In this document: piece by piece, positions 14,378 through 20,990 of the stretch
How positions within the stretch are numbered: the first letter of the stretch is position 1
How the letters are laid out: every line of letters begins with the position of its first letter
DNA from: Prevotellaceae bacterium UBA1710
GTDB taxonomy: Bacteria; Bacteroidota; Bacteroidia; Bacteroidales; Bacteroidaceae
Direction: 5' to 3'
DNA: 28,720 bases
Assembly (NCBI GenBank): GCA_002317355.1
Contig: DCJC01000060.1
Span: 1 to 28,720, forward strand
Position numbers and translations under genes: made by a program
The notes under the pieces: generated by a model
The model's input: the letters and a program-made list of their open reading frames with translations, nothing else
Database searches by the model: none
What the model was told of the DNA's origin: nothing

Positions 14378-15574
14378 TTAATCATTAATAATCAGCAATG
14401 CATCACCGAAGCAACCGAACTTATAGCCATTCTCGAGAGCGAGCTTATAGCCCTTCATCACGAGGTCATAGCCACCGAATGCTGCAGTTTCCATTACCAT
14501 AGGAGACTCTGAATGATAGAAGTTAGCCATCATACAGTCAGCAAGTCCGAAATCGTATGGAGGGAAGATGAACTTATTTGTCCAGCCCTCAAACTCCTTC
14601 ATCATACCGTCAGTACCAACAGCACTCTCGGTTGCCTTCACAACACTTGTACCGATAGCACAAACATGATGACCAGCAAGCTTGGTCTCGTTAACGAGCT
14701 TACAAGCCTCTGCTGTTATGTACATCTCCTCTGAGTCCATCTTATGCTTTGTAAGATCCTCAACCTCAATCTCATGGAAATTACCAAGACCACAATGCAA
14801 AGTGATGAAAGCAGAGTTGATACCGATAATCTCCATCTTCTTCATCATCTCACGAGAGAAGTGAAGACCAGTAGCAGGAGCTGTTACAGCGCCCTCCTTA
14901 TCAGCAAAGATACACTGGAAATCATCGAAATCCTCTTCAGAAGCCACACGATCCTTCTTACCGTCAGCACCCTTGTGCTCAACGATATAGCGAGGAAGTG
15001 GAGCCTCACCTAATTTATATAGCTCACGCTTGAACTCATCATGAGGACACTCATAGAGGAAACGGAGGGTACGACCACGGCTTGTTGTGTTGTCGATAAC
15101 CTCAGCAACCATTGTGTTGGTATCATCAAAGAAGAGTTTGTTACCGATACGAATCTTTCTTGCAGGCTCAACGAGAACATCCCAAAGACGCATCTCTGCA
15201 TTGAGTTCACGAAGAAGGAATACCTCAATCTTAGCGTCAGTCTTCTCCTTAGTACCCCAAAGACGAGCTGGGAACACCTTTGTGTCGTTGAAAATGAAAG
15301 TATCGCCCTCTGTGAAATAATCCACGATATCCTTACACAGAATGAACTGCTTATTGCCATCTGCATCAAGGATTGGCTTACCCTTTGCGTCTGTCTTATA
15401 CATATCGATGGTCTGCGACTTCTTATGAAGAACCATCAGACGTGCCTCATCTGGACGCTTGAGTGTGAATGTAGTAGTTTCTCCCGCTGAATTAGTTACA
15501 GTACGCTCGATAGAGTGTGGGTAGATAGCTACCTGACTCTCTGGGAGCTTGAATTTGAAATTAGAAAGTTTCAT
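14378..15574 (-). CDS. queA: S-adenosylmethionine:tRNA ribosyltransferase-isomerase
   Basis: QueA transfers and rearranges the ribosyl group of SAM onto 7-aminomethyl-7-deazaguanine in tRNA, making epoxyqueuosine. The 398-aa product is longer than E. coli QueA (about 356). Extra residues lie at about 25-80, a charged insertion typical of Bacteroidetes copies. Conserved features are the N-terminal LPESQVAIYP, FNDTKVFPARLWG (95-107), EAPLPRYI (190-197) and the hallmark GAVTAPATGLHFS (228-240). The C-terminal GYKFGCFGDALLI is intact. It starts 5 nt after truB, so the two tRNA-modification genes are almost certainly co-transcribed. Confidence 0.96.
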   Translation of the reverse strand: MKLSNFKFKLPESQVAIYPHSIERTVTNSAGETTTFTLKRPDEARLMVLHKKSQTIDMYKTDAKGKPILDADGNKQFILCKDIVDYFTEGDTFIFNDTKVFPARLWGTKEKTDAKIEVFLLRELNAEMRLWDVLVEPARKIRIGNKLFFDDTNTMVAEVIDNTTSRGRTLRFLYECPHDEFKRELYKLGEAPLPRYIVEHKGADGKKDRVASEEDFDDFQCIFADKEGAVTAPATGLHFSREMMKKMEIIGINSAFITLHCGLGNFHEIEVEDLTKHKMDSEEMYITAEACKLVNETKLAGHHVCAIGTSVVKATESAVGTDGMMKEFEGWTNKFIFPPYDFGLADCMMANFYHSESPMVMETAAFGGYDLVMKGYKLALENGYKFGCFGDALLIIND

Positions 15575-15579
15575 CTATA

Positions 15580-16389
15580 TTAATTCGAATTATTTTTACT
15601 TTTTGAACGGCCATACCATTTCTTGTTCTTTTTCTTTCCAGTACCTGGAGGATTCTGCACACATTCTATATAAGGTGCTATCTCCTGAGCATCAAGCCAC
15701 TCCTGGAAATTATCTATGGTATGGCAATCTTCTATTCTCACATCACCAAGACGAGTTCTGCAAAGTTCTGTGAGATATGCTCCAGAACCAACAGCAATAC
15801 CTATATCACGAGCGAGTGAGCGAATGTAAGTTCCCTTACCGCAAACCACTCTTATGCTTGCCTGCTTGAGTTCGTCGTTATAGTCAAGAAGTTCTATCTC
15901 GTCAACTCTGACCTGCTTTGGCTGAAGTTCCACTTCCTTATCCTTTCTTGCAAGTTCGTAAGCACGCTTTCCGTTTACATTACAAGCGGAGAACACAGGT
16001 GGAACCTGCATGATATCGCCAACAAACTGCTTCAACGCCTCCTCAACCAGCTCACGGGTGATATGCTTCTTTGGATAGGTATGATCTACCGTGTATTCCT
16101 TGTCGAAACTTGGAGTTGTGGCACCAAACTGCAAAGTAGCCGTATATTCCTTATCGTTGAGTTGAAGTGACTCTATCTGCTTGGTTGCCTTACCTGTACA
16201 GAGGATCAGGACGCCTGTGGCAAGAGGATCGAGAGTTCCTGCATGTCCAGTCTTCACTCTCTTTACATCCACCTTTTGCGAGATACGTGTACGCACGAAA
16301 GCAAGTGCACCGAAGCTCGACATACGGTATGGTTTATTGAAATAGATAAATTCTCCTTGTTGAAAATCCAGAATTTTCTTATCTGTCAT
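15580..16389 (-). CDS. truB: tRNA pseudouridine-55 synthase
   Basis: TruB isomerises U55 to pseudouridine in the T-loop of tRNAs. The 269-aa product has the catalytic motif GHAGTLDPLATGVL with Asp54. It also has the N-terminal NKPYRMSSF, the IMQVPPVFSACNVNGKRAYELAR segment and the C-terminal GTYIRSLARDIG. A Lys/Ser/Asn-rich tail (GKKKNKKWYGRSKSKNNSN) extends the family core and may aid RNA binding, an inference. It is 48 nt downstream of uppP, a gap consisting largely of a 7-nt repeat, and 5 nt upstream of queA. Confidence 0.96.
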   Translation of the reverse strand: MTDKKILDFQQGEFIYFNKPYRMSSFGALAFVRTRISQKVDVKRVKTGHAGTLDPLATGVLILCTGKATKQIESLQLNDKEYTATLQFGATTPSFDKEYTVDHTYPKKHITRELVEEALKQFVGDIMQVPPVFSACNVNGKRAYELARKDKEVELQPKQVRVDEIELLDYNDELKQASIRVVCGKGTYIRSLARDIGIAVGSGAYLTELCRTRLGDVRIEDCHTIDNFQEWLDAQEIAPYIECVQNPPGTGKKKNKKWYGRSKSKNNSN

Positions 16390-16401
16390 TTACAATACTA
16401 A

Positions 16402-16436
16402 CAATTATCAATTTTCAATTGTCAATTATCAATTAT
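16402..16436. repeat. Heptanucleotide tandem repeat (CAATTNT)x5
   Basis: CAATT starts at 16402, 16409, 16416, 16423 and 16430. This exact 7-nt period has units CAATTAT, CAATTTT, CAATTGT, CAATTAT and CAATTAT. The array fills most of the 48-nt gap between uppP and truB and does not interrupt the operon direction. Confidence 0.85.
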
Positions 16437-16437
16437 C

Positions 16438-17274
16438 CTAAAGCGTACTGCAATAGAGGGCGATAACACCAATGATTGCACAATAGATAGCGAAGTAAAT
16501 GAGCTTGCATTTCTTCACGAGAGCAATCATCCACTTACAAGCTACACATCCGCTGATGAATGCTGCTATAAAACCAACGATGAGTGAACTTGTTGGAACT
16601 ACAGCTGAAGCCTCTGCTGCATGCTCTGCAAGATACTCTGCTGATGGTGCAAACATGTGCTTGAAATCTATGAGTGCCTCACCAAGAATTGGTGGGATAA
16701 CCATCAAAAATGAGAACTGTGCGAGGTTCTTTCGGCTGTTGCCAAGGAGAAGACCTGTAGCAATTGTTGAGCCTGAACGTGAAAGTCCAGGAAGAACGGC
16801 ACAAGCCTGAGCCACACCAATGATGAATGCATTGAGTGGAGAAATCTTATCCTTCTCGCGTGGAGTATAGAAATGTGTGAGAGCGAGAAGAACTGATGTC
16901 ACGAGAAGACAGCAGCCAACCACCACAATCACATTATTAGCATAGAGAGACTCGATATAGTCCTTGAAACAGAGTCCGACAACACCTACTGGAATCATTG
17001 AGATGAGGATGTTGAGAACATACTTCTGCTCATCGTTCATTGTACCATTGAAACGGAACATACCAGCGAAGATCCAGATGATTTCTCTCCAGAGAATCAC
17101 GAGCGTGCTGAGAACTGTAGCAACGTGAACAACGATATCGAATGTGAGTCCGCCAGCCTCAGCCTCAGGACCAAGAATAATCTTACCCAACTCCAGATGG
17201 CCACTTGAACTAACTGGAAGATACTCTGTGAATCCCTGTACAAGACCAAGGATTAATGCCTGTAACTCGTTCAT
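16438..17274 (-). CDS. uppP: Undecaprenyl-diphosphate phosphatase
   Basis: UppP (BacA) dephosphorylates undecaprenyl diphosphate at the membrane, recycling the lipid carrier for peptidoglycan and surface glycans. Overexpression gives bacitracin resistance. The 278-aa product is of normal length and strongly hydrophobic. The two active-site regions are present: GLVQGFTEYLPVSSSGHL (10-27, with Glu17 and His26) and LPGLSRSGSTIATG (161-174, with Arg166 and Ser167). It starts directly after the DUF3098 stop with no intervening base. It sits in the conserved ftsX-DUF3098-uppP-truB-queA string, linking wall lipid recycling with division. Confidence 0.97.
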   Translation of the reverse strand: MNELQALILGLVQGFTEYLPVSSSGHLELGKIILGPEAEAGGLTFDIVVHVATVLSTLVILWREIIWIFAGMFRFNGTMNDEQKYVLNILISMIPVGVVGLCFKDYIESLYANNVIVVVGCCLLVTSVLLALTHFYTPREKDKISPLNAFIIGVAQACAVLPGLSRSGSTIATGLLLGNSRKNLAQFSFLMVIPPILGEALIDFKHMFAPSAEYLAEHAAEASAVVPTSSLIVGFIAAFISGCVACKWMIALVKKCKLIYFAIYCAIIGVIALYCSTL

Positions 17275-17505
17275 TTACTTCTGCTTTGGGCGGTACATGA
17301 TGCCCGCGATGATTGAAACGAAACCTACGAAGCAAACCACAGGAGCAACCTTGATGCGCATCGCATTGAAAATCTCTGGATTGTACTGTGTAGTGTCAGA
17401 ACTTGCACCACTCATCATTACAAAACCAATAACAACAACAACCATGCTTATAGCAAGCATGATGAAATTAATTTTGCCTAAGGCTAAATTTTTCTTATCT
17501 TCCAT
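17275..17505 (-). CDS. DUF3098 small membrane protein
   Basis: This 76-aa protein has two transmembrane helices (about 11-32 and 51-71). A short loop (SGASSDTTQYNPEIFNAMR) separates them, and a basic C-terminus (YRPKQK) follows. It matches the DUF3098 family found in Bacteroidetes between ftsX and uppP. No function is established. Conserved position between a division protein and the undecaprenyl phosphatase suggests an envelope role. The gene ends immediately before the uppP start and lies 79 nt (from the ATG at 17505) behind ftsX, a gap containing another 7-nt repeat. Confidence 0.88.
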   Translation of the reverse strand: MEDKKNLALGKINFIMLAISMVVVVIGFVMMSGASSDTTQYNPEIFNAMRIKVAPVVCFVGFVSIIAGIMYRPKQK

Positions 17506-17556
17506 TATCTAAATGAATATATTTTCGAGAGCAAAACTCCCCTTACAATCAAACTT

Positions 17557-17583
17557 TAATCCTTAATCCCTAATCTCTAATCC
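17557..17583. repeat. Heptanucleotide tandem repeat (TAATCYY)x4
   Basis: TAAT starts at 17557, 17564, 17571 and 17578, an exact 7-nt period with units TAATCCT, TAATCCC, TAATCTC and TAATCCT. It lies in the gap between ftsX and the DUF3098 gene, just after the ftsX stop. Confidence 0.8.
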
Positions 17584-17584
17584 T

Positions 17585-18463
17585 TTACAACTTATAGAGA
17601 TCCTTCGCCTTCATCTTCAGGAAATGATTAACTGAGACATAGACACAGAAAGTGGTAATTATGAGTCCGAAGAGAACAACCGAAACACCAGTAATCACAA
17701 GTGTCTCTACAGTCACAACCTCGGTAATATCTGGCTCAAAGTTGTAAAGTCCAGCAATACAGCCTGCAAGAGCAGCATCTGCTATAACGGCAGCAAGCAA
17801 TCCTTGCAAAGCCCCCATCTTAAGGAATGGAGCACGAATGAACGACCAAGAAGCACCAACCAGTTTCATAGTGTTGATTGTGAAACGGCGAGCATAGATG
17901 CCAAGTCGAACGGTATTGCTGATAAGCGTAAACGAAACAAAAGACAATAATACAGCAAGGGCCATCATCACGAGCAACAACTTATGGAGGTTGCTATTCA
18001 CTTTGTTCATCAAATCCTGCTGGTATGTCACCTCTGAAACCTGCTTATCAGCCTTCAACTGCTTTGCTATCCACTTCATAGAGTCAGCATTAGCACATTC
18101 AGCCTTGAGGTAGATTTCAGCAGAAGGAGTGAATGGATTCTCGCCAAGGAATTCAGCAGGACTTGCTCCAAGAGCCTTTGTCTGCTCCTTCAACGCCTGA
18201 TCCTTGCTGATGTAATCCAATCGGGCAACGTAATGCTTTTTCTTTATCTTGCTACACGCAACCTTAGCTTGTTGGTCAGACACATTATCTGCAAACATCA
18301 CAGTTACGGTAAGATTTTCCTTCACATAGTTGGAGAGATTACGGGCTGTCAAACCAGTGAACACAACCATACCAAGGAGTATCAGCACAAGTGCAGTACT
18401 AATACAAAGTGTCACTACCTGAAGACCAATTCTGCTTTCTCCTGATTTCTTTCTTTTCTTCAT
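17585..18463 (-). CDS. ftsX: Cell division protein FtsX (permease-like)
   Basis: FtsX is the membrane partner of the ATPase FtsE. The pair activates peptidoglycan hydrolases at the septum. From the ATG at 18463 the product is 292 aa. It has a basic N-terminus (MKKRKKSGES), helix 1 (about 15-37), a periplasmic domain (about 40-155) with the ENPFTPSAEIYL segment, and helices at about 160-182, 213-240 and 253-277. An upstream ATG at 18508 adds 15 hydrophobic residues and crowds the promoter, so I prefer 18463, where the typical basic start occurs. No ftsE is in the window, which is usual for Bacteroidetes. It is the first gene of the leftward string ending in folK. Confidence 0.93.
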   Translation of the reverse strand: MKKRKKSGESRIGLQVVTLCISTALVLILLGMVVFTGLTARNLSNYVKENLTVTVMFADNVSDQQAKVACSKIKKKHYVARLDYISKDQALKEQTKALGASPAEFLGENPFTPSAEIYLKAECANADSMKWIAKQLKADKQVSEVTYQQDLMNKVNSNLHKLLLVMMALAVLLSFVSFTLISNTVRLGIYARRFTINTMKLVGASWSFIRAPFLKMGALQGLLAAVIADAALAGCIAGLYNFEPDITEVVTVETLVITGVSVVLFGLIITTFCVYVSVNHFLKMKAKDLYKL

Positions 18464-18525
18464 TATTTTTATTAAAATAAACGTCAAATCCAGCGCATAG
18501 GTACACAATACGCCAAATTTCGGTG

Positions 18526-18557
18526 CAAAGTAACAAAAAAATATTCAATCATACAAG
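18526..18557 (-). promoter_or_regulatory. Probable promoter of the ftsX operon
   Basis: On the minus strand TTACTTTG (18526-18533) differs from TAnnTTTG by one base. CTTG (18554-18557) lies exactly 20 nt upstream as a one-mismatch -33 box. The near-consensus pair is 62 nt upstream of the chosen ftsX ATG. Confidence 0.5.
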
Positions 18558-18686
18558 GATTTAAATTTCATTAACATAAAGAAATGCAATCTTCCCAACA
18601 TTTTCATCACCTTAAACCTTCACGAATCAACACCATTTTCCCACCTAAGATTCTCCGGCTTACCAAGGCTCATCCTCCGAAGCTAC

Positions 18687-18769
18687 TCCATCGCTTGTCC
18701 ATCGCTACTCCATCGCTGCTCCATCGAAACGATGGACTAACGATGGAGTATCGATGGAGTATCGATGGA
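18687..18769. repeat. Mirror array of 7-nt sites at exact 11-nt spacing
   Basis: TCCATCG occurs at 18687, 18698, 18709 and 18720. After AAA, its complement CGATGGA occurs at 18730, 18741, 18752 and 18763. All spacings are exactly 11 nt. The two halves can pair into an imperfect stem of about 40 bp with a 3-nt loop. The 7-nt cores match perfectly, while the 4-nt linkers (CTTG, CTAC, CTGC; CTAA, GTAT, GTAT) match only partly. It sits between two divergent promoters. Confidence 0.9.
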
Positions 18770-18930
18770 GTATCTCCCTAAGAAAAGCCTTATAACACCC
18801 TAAGATTTTCTTTTCCACGACAAGCCTCTTGAAAGCATAGAGACGACTGATTCCATATGCCTTTTCTTACCCATCAAACCACATAACACGAAAAGGTTAT
18901 CACAAAGATAGCATTTTTCAGTCAAATAAT

Positions 18931-18962
18931 TTGGAATTTACATTTCTTTTCACTACCTTTGC
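18931..18962 (+). promoter_or_regulatory. Promoter of the radical SAM gene
   Basis: The -33 TTTG (18931-18934) and -7 TACCTTTG (18955-18962) are separated by exactly 20 nt, a full consensus match. The -7 box ends 31 nt upstream of the ATG at 18994. Confidence 0.82.
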
Positions 18963-18993
18963 ACCTATCTAATAAATAAGAAAAATCAAAACA

Positions 18994-19773
18994 ATGAGCA
19001 CAATAATCTATCCGTCTCCAATATTCGGTCCTATACATAGTCGCAGACTCGGCATCTCGCTTGGCGTCAACCTGCAACCAGGTGACGGCAAGAGCTGCAC
19101 ATTCGACTGCGTGTATTGTGAGTGCGGATTCAATGCTGATTTCCGTCCTCGCACCCCACGTCCTTCACGTGAGGCTGTGGCAGAGGCTCTCGAGAACAAG
19201 CTCATTGAGATGAAGAAGGAAGGTGTGACACCTGACGTGCTGACATTTGCAGGTAATGGAGAGCCTACAGCCCATCCTGATTTCCTCAACATCATCGAGG
19301 ACACTGTCAGAATACGCGATAAGCATTTCCCTAACGCCAAGGTATCTGTTCTCAGCAATGCAACGATGATTGGCAAGGAGGATGTACGCAAGGCTCTGAT
19401 GATGGTTGACAATAACATTCTTAAGCTCGACACAATCAATGCTGAGTACATCAAGCTCGTTGACCGTCCTACCCAACCATCATACGATGTGAGGAATGTC
19501 ATCGAAAACATGAAGAAGTTTGATGGTCATTGCATCATCCAGACAATGTTCATGACAGGCGAGACAAACGGCAAGAGCGTTGACAACACAGGAGATGAGT
19601 TTGTTGCTCCATGGCTTGAGGCCGTCAAGGAGATAGCCCCAGAGATGGTGATGATATACACCATTGACCGTGAGACTCCCGATCACGACCTTCGCAAGGC
19701 TTCACACGAGACGCTTGATGCCATAAAGGCACGCGTCGAGGAAACAGGAATCAAATGCTCAGCGAGCTATTAA
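18994..19773 (+). CDS. Radical SAM protein
   Basis: This 259-aa protein carries the iron-sulfur motif CTFDCVYC (Cys35, Cys39, Cys42, spacing CX3CX2C), which binds the 4Fe-4S cluster that cleaves SAM. It also has the SAM-contacting FAGNGEPT (85-92). The N-terminal PSPIFGPIHSRRLGISLGVNLQP is typical of a family of uncharacterised Fe-S oxidoreductases related to pyruvate-formate-lyase-activating and wyosine-type enzymes. There is no SPASM extension and no sulfatase nearby, so it is unlikely to be a sulfatase maturase. The reaction is unknown. It lies 27 nt upstream of the GH105 gene and has its own strong promoter, so the two may share a transcript. Confidence 0.88.
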   Translation: MSTIIYPSPIFGPIHSRRLGISLGVNLQPGDGKSCTFDCVYCECGFNADFRPRTPRPSREAVAEALENKLIEMKKEGVTPDVLTFAGNGEPTAHPDFLNIIEDTVRIRDKHFPNAKVSVLSNATMIGKEDVRKALMMVDNNILKLDTINAEYIKLVDRPTQPSYDVRNVIENMKKFDGHCIIQTMFMTGETNGKSVDNTGDEFVAPWLEAVKEIAPEMVMIYTIDRETPDHDLRKASHETLDAIKARVEETGIKCSASY

Positions 19774-19800
19774 ACGTAATACCATAAACAAAACCAATAT

Positions 19801-20910
19801 ATGAAGAAAGCACTTATTCTACTATGCATGATGATGTCTATGGGTGCATTTGCCCAGACAAAGACTGAGGTATTGGATGTAGCCCGCAAGGCTAACGAGT
19901 ACTTCATGAATAAATGGAGCGACCCAACCACTCCAACAAACTTTAAGATAGCGCGCGAAAGCAACCTTTGGACACGCTCTGTTTATTACTTGGGACTTCT
20001 CGCTCTCTATGACCAAGACCCACAGAAACACTACCTGGATCATCTTGACAAATGGGGCAACTACCACAATTGGGAGCCTTACAAGAAAGAATACACAACA
20101 TTTGATGCTGACTATATGTGCTGCGGTCAGGTGTATTGCCAGAGATATTTCCTTGACGGCAAAGAGGAAAGATACAAGAAGATACAAAAGTTTTTCAACA
20201 ACCAGATTGCGGCAAACTATCATAGTGGCTGGACATGGATTGATGCCATCCACATGGCTATGCCTGGATTTGCCATGATGACAACTGCAACTGGCAACAA
20301 GAAATACATTGACTTCGCAATGAAATCCTACAGATGGACACGTGATTCTTGCGGAGGCAATGGACTTTTCAACAAAGAAGAAGGTCTTTGGTGGCGCGAC
20401 AAGAATTTCGTTGCACCATACAAGGAGTCTGACGGAAAGAACTGTTTCTGGAGCCGTGGTAATGGTTGGGTATTCGTAGCACTTTGTAGAGTAATGAACC
20501 AGCTTCAGCCAACAGACAAATACTACAAAGAGTTGCTTGGCGACTATATGCTTATGGCAAAGGCGCTCCTGCCTCTTCAGCGTGAAGACGGTTTCTGGAA
20601 CCCGAGTCTTGCATCTACAGATTTTGCAGGTCCTGAGCTATCTGGCACATCACAGTTCATGTACGGATTGGCATGGGGTGTGAACAAGGGCATACTGAAC
20701 AGTAAAATCTATATGCCTGCTATCAATAAAGCATGGCTTGCGATGAAGGCAAGTGTACATAACGACGGCTTCCTTGGCTACCTCCAAGGTTCTGGCGACA
20801 GACCTGCATCTTCTCAGCCTATCGATTACAATCGCGAACCAGACTTCGAGGACTATGGTCTTGGCTTGTTCCTTCTTGGGGCAACAGAGTATAGCAAGAT
20901 GTTGAAATAA
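19801..20910 (+). CDS. GH105 unsaturated glucuronyl/galacturonyl hydrolase
   Basis: GH105 enzymes remove unsaturated uronic acids left at the ends of oligosaccharides by pectin or ulvan lyases. The 369-aa product has a signal peptide (about 1-19, ending FAQ), indicating export to the periplasm or surface. It has the (alpha/alpha)6-barrel signatures TTFDADYMCCGQVY (99-112), WTWIDAIHMAMP (144-155, likely catalytic Asp148) and FWSRGNGWV (216-224). The length fits the family. It is followed by a GH2 after 80 nt. A hexuronate-type transporter lies further downstream, consistent with pectin-like substrates. GH88 is a close alternative, but the WID and SRGNGW pattern favours GH105. Confidence 0.93.
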   Translation: MKKALILLCMMMSMGAFAQTKTEVLDVARKANEYFMNKWSDPTTPTNFKIARESNLWTRSVYYLGLLALYDQDPQKHYLDHLDKWGNYHNWEPYKKEYTTFDADYMCCGQVYCQRYFLDGKEERYKKIQKFFNNQIAANYHSGWTWIDAIHMAMPGFAMMTTATGNKKYIDFAMKSYRWTRDSCGGNGLFNKEEGLWWRDKNFVAPYKESDGKNCFWSRGNGWVFVALCRVMNQLQPTDKYYKELLGDYMLMAKALLPLQREDGFWNPSLASTDFAGPELSGTSQFMYGLAWGVNKGILNSKIYMPAINKAWLAMKASVHNDGFLGYLQGSGDRPASSQPIDYNREPDFEDYGLGLFLLGATEYSKMLK

Positions 20911-20920
20911 GTGATAATTT

Positions 20921-20971
20921 CGAGGATTCGAGAAATCGATATCTCGGTAACTCGAAGCATCGAGATTTCGA
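20921..20971. repeat. Octanucleotide tandem repeat (CGANNNNT-like)x6
   Basis: CG-starting units begin at 20921, 20929, 20937, 20945, 20953, 20961 and 20969, an exact 8-nt period. Units are CGAGGATT, CGAGAAAT, CGATATCT, CGGTAACT, CGAAGCAT and CGAGATTT, then CGA. The array fills most of the 80-nt gap between GH105 and GH2 and is followed by an A10 tract just before the GH2 start. Confidence 0.85.
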
Positions 20972-20990
20972 CAGAAAAAAAAAACAATCT

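Larger units (their letters stand above)
18509..18993. other. Intergenic region between divergent ftsX and radical SAM genes
   Basis: These 485 bases contain no credible gene. They hold the ftsX promoter at the left, the 11-nt-period mirror array at 18687-18769 in the middle and the radical SAM promoter at the right. Two loose copies of CCTAAGATT (near 18645 and 18791) flank the array. The rest shows no structure I can identify. Confidence 0.65.

Noticed and set aside
18687..18769. CRISPR array
   Set aside because: Units are only 7 nt with 4-nt linkers and the second half is reversed. There are no 20-40-nt spacers and no cas genes.
18994..19773. Anaerobic sulfatase-maturating enzyme
   Set aside because: The protein is too short, lacks the extra cysteine clusters of that family, and no sulfatase gene is nearby.
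20881..20990. Intrinsic terminator after GH105
   Set aside because: The sequence has many short self-complementary CGA words but no dominant stem followed by a T-run. The 8-nt periodic description fits better.
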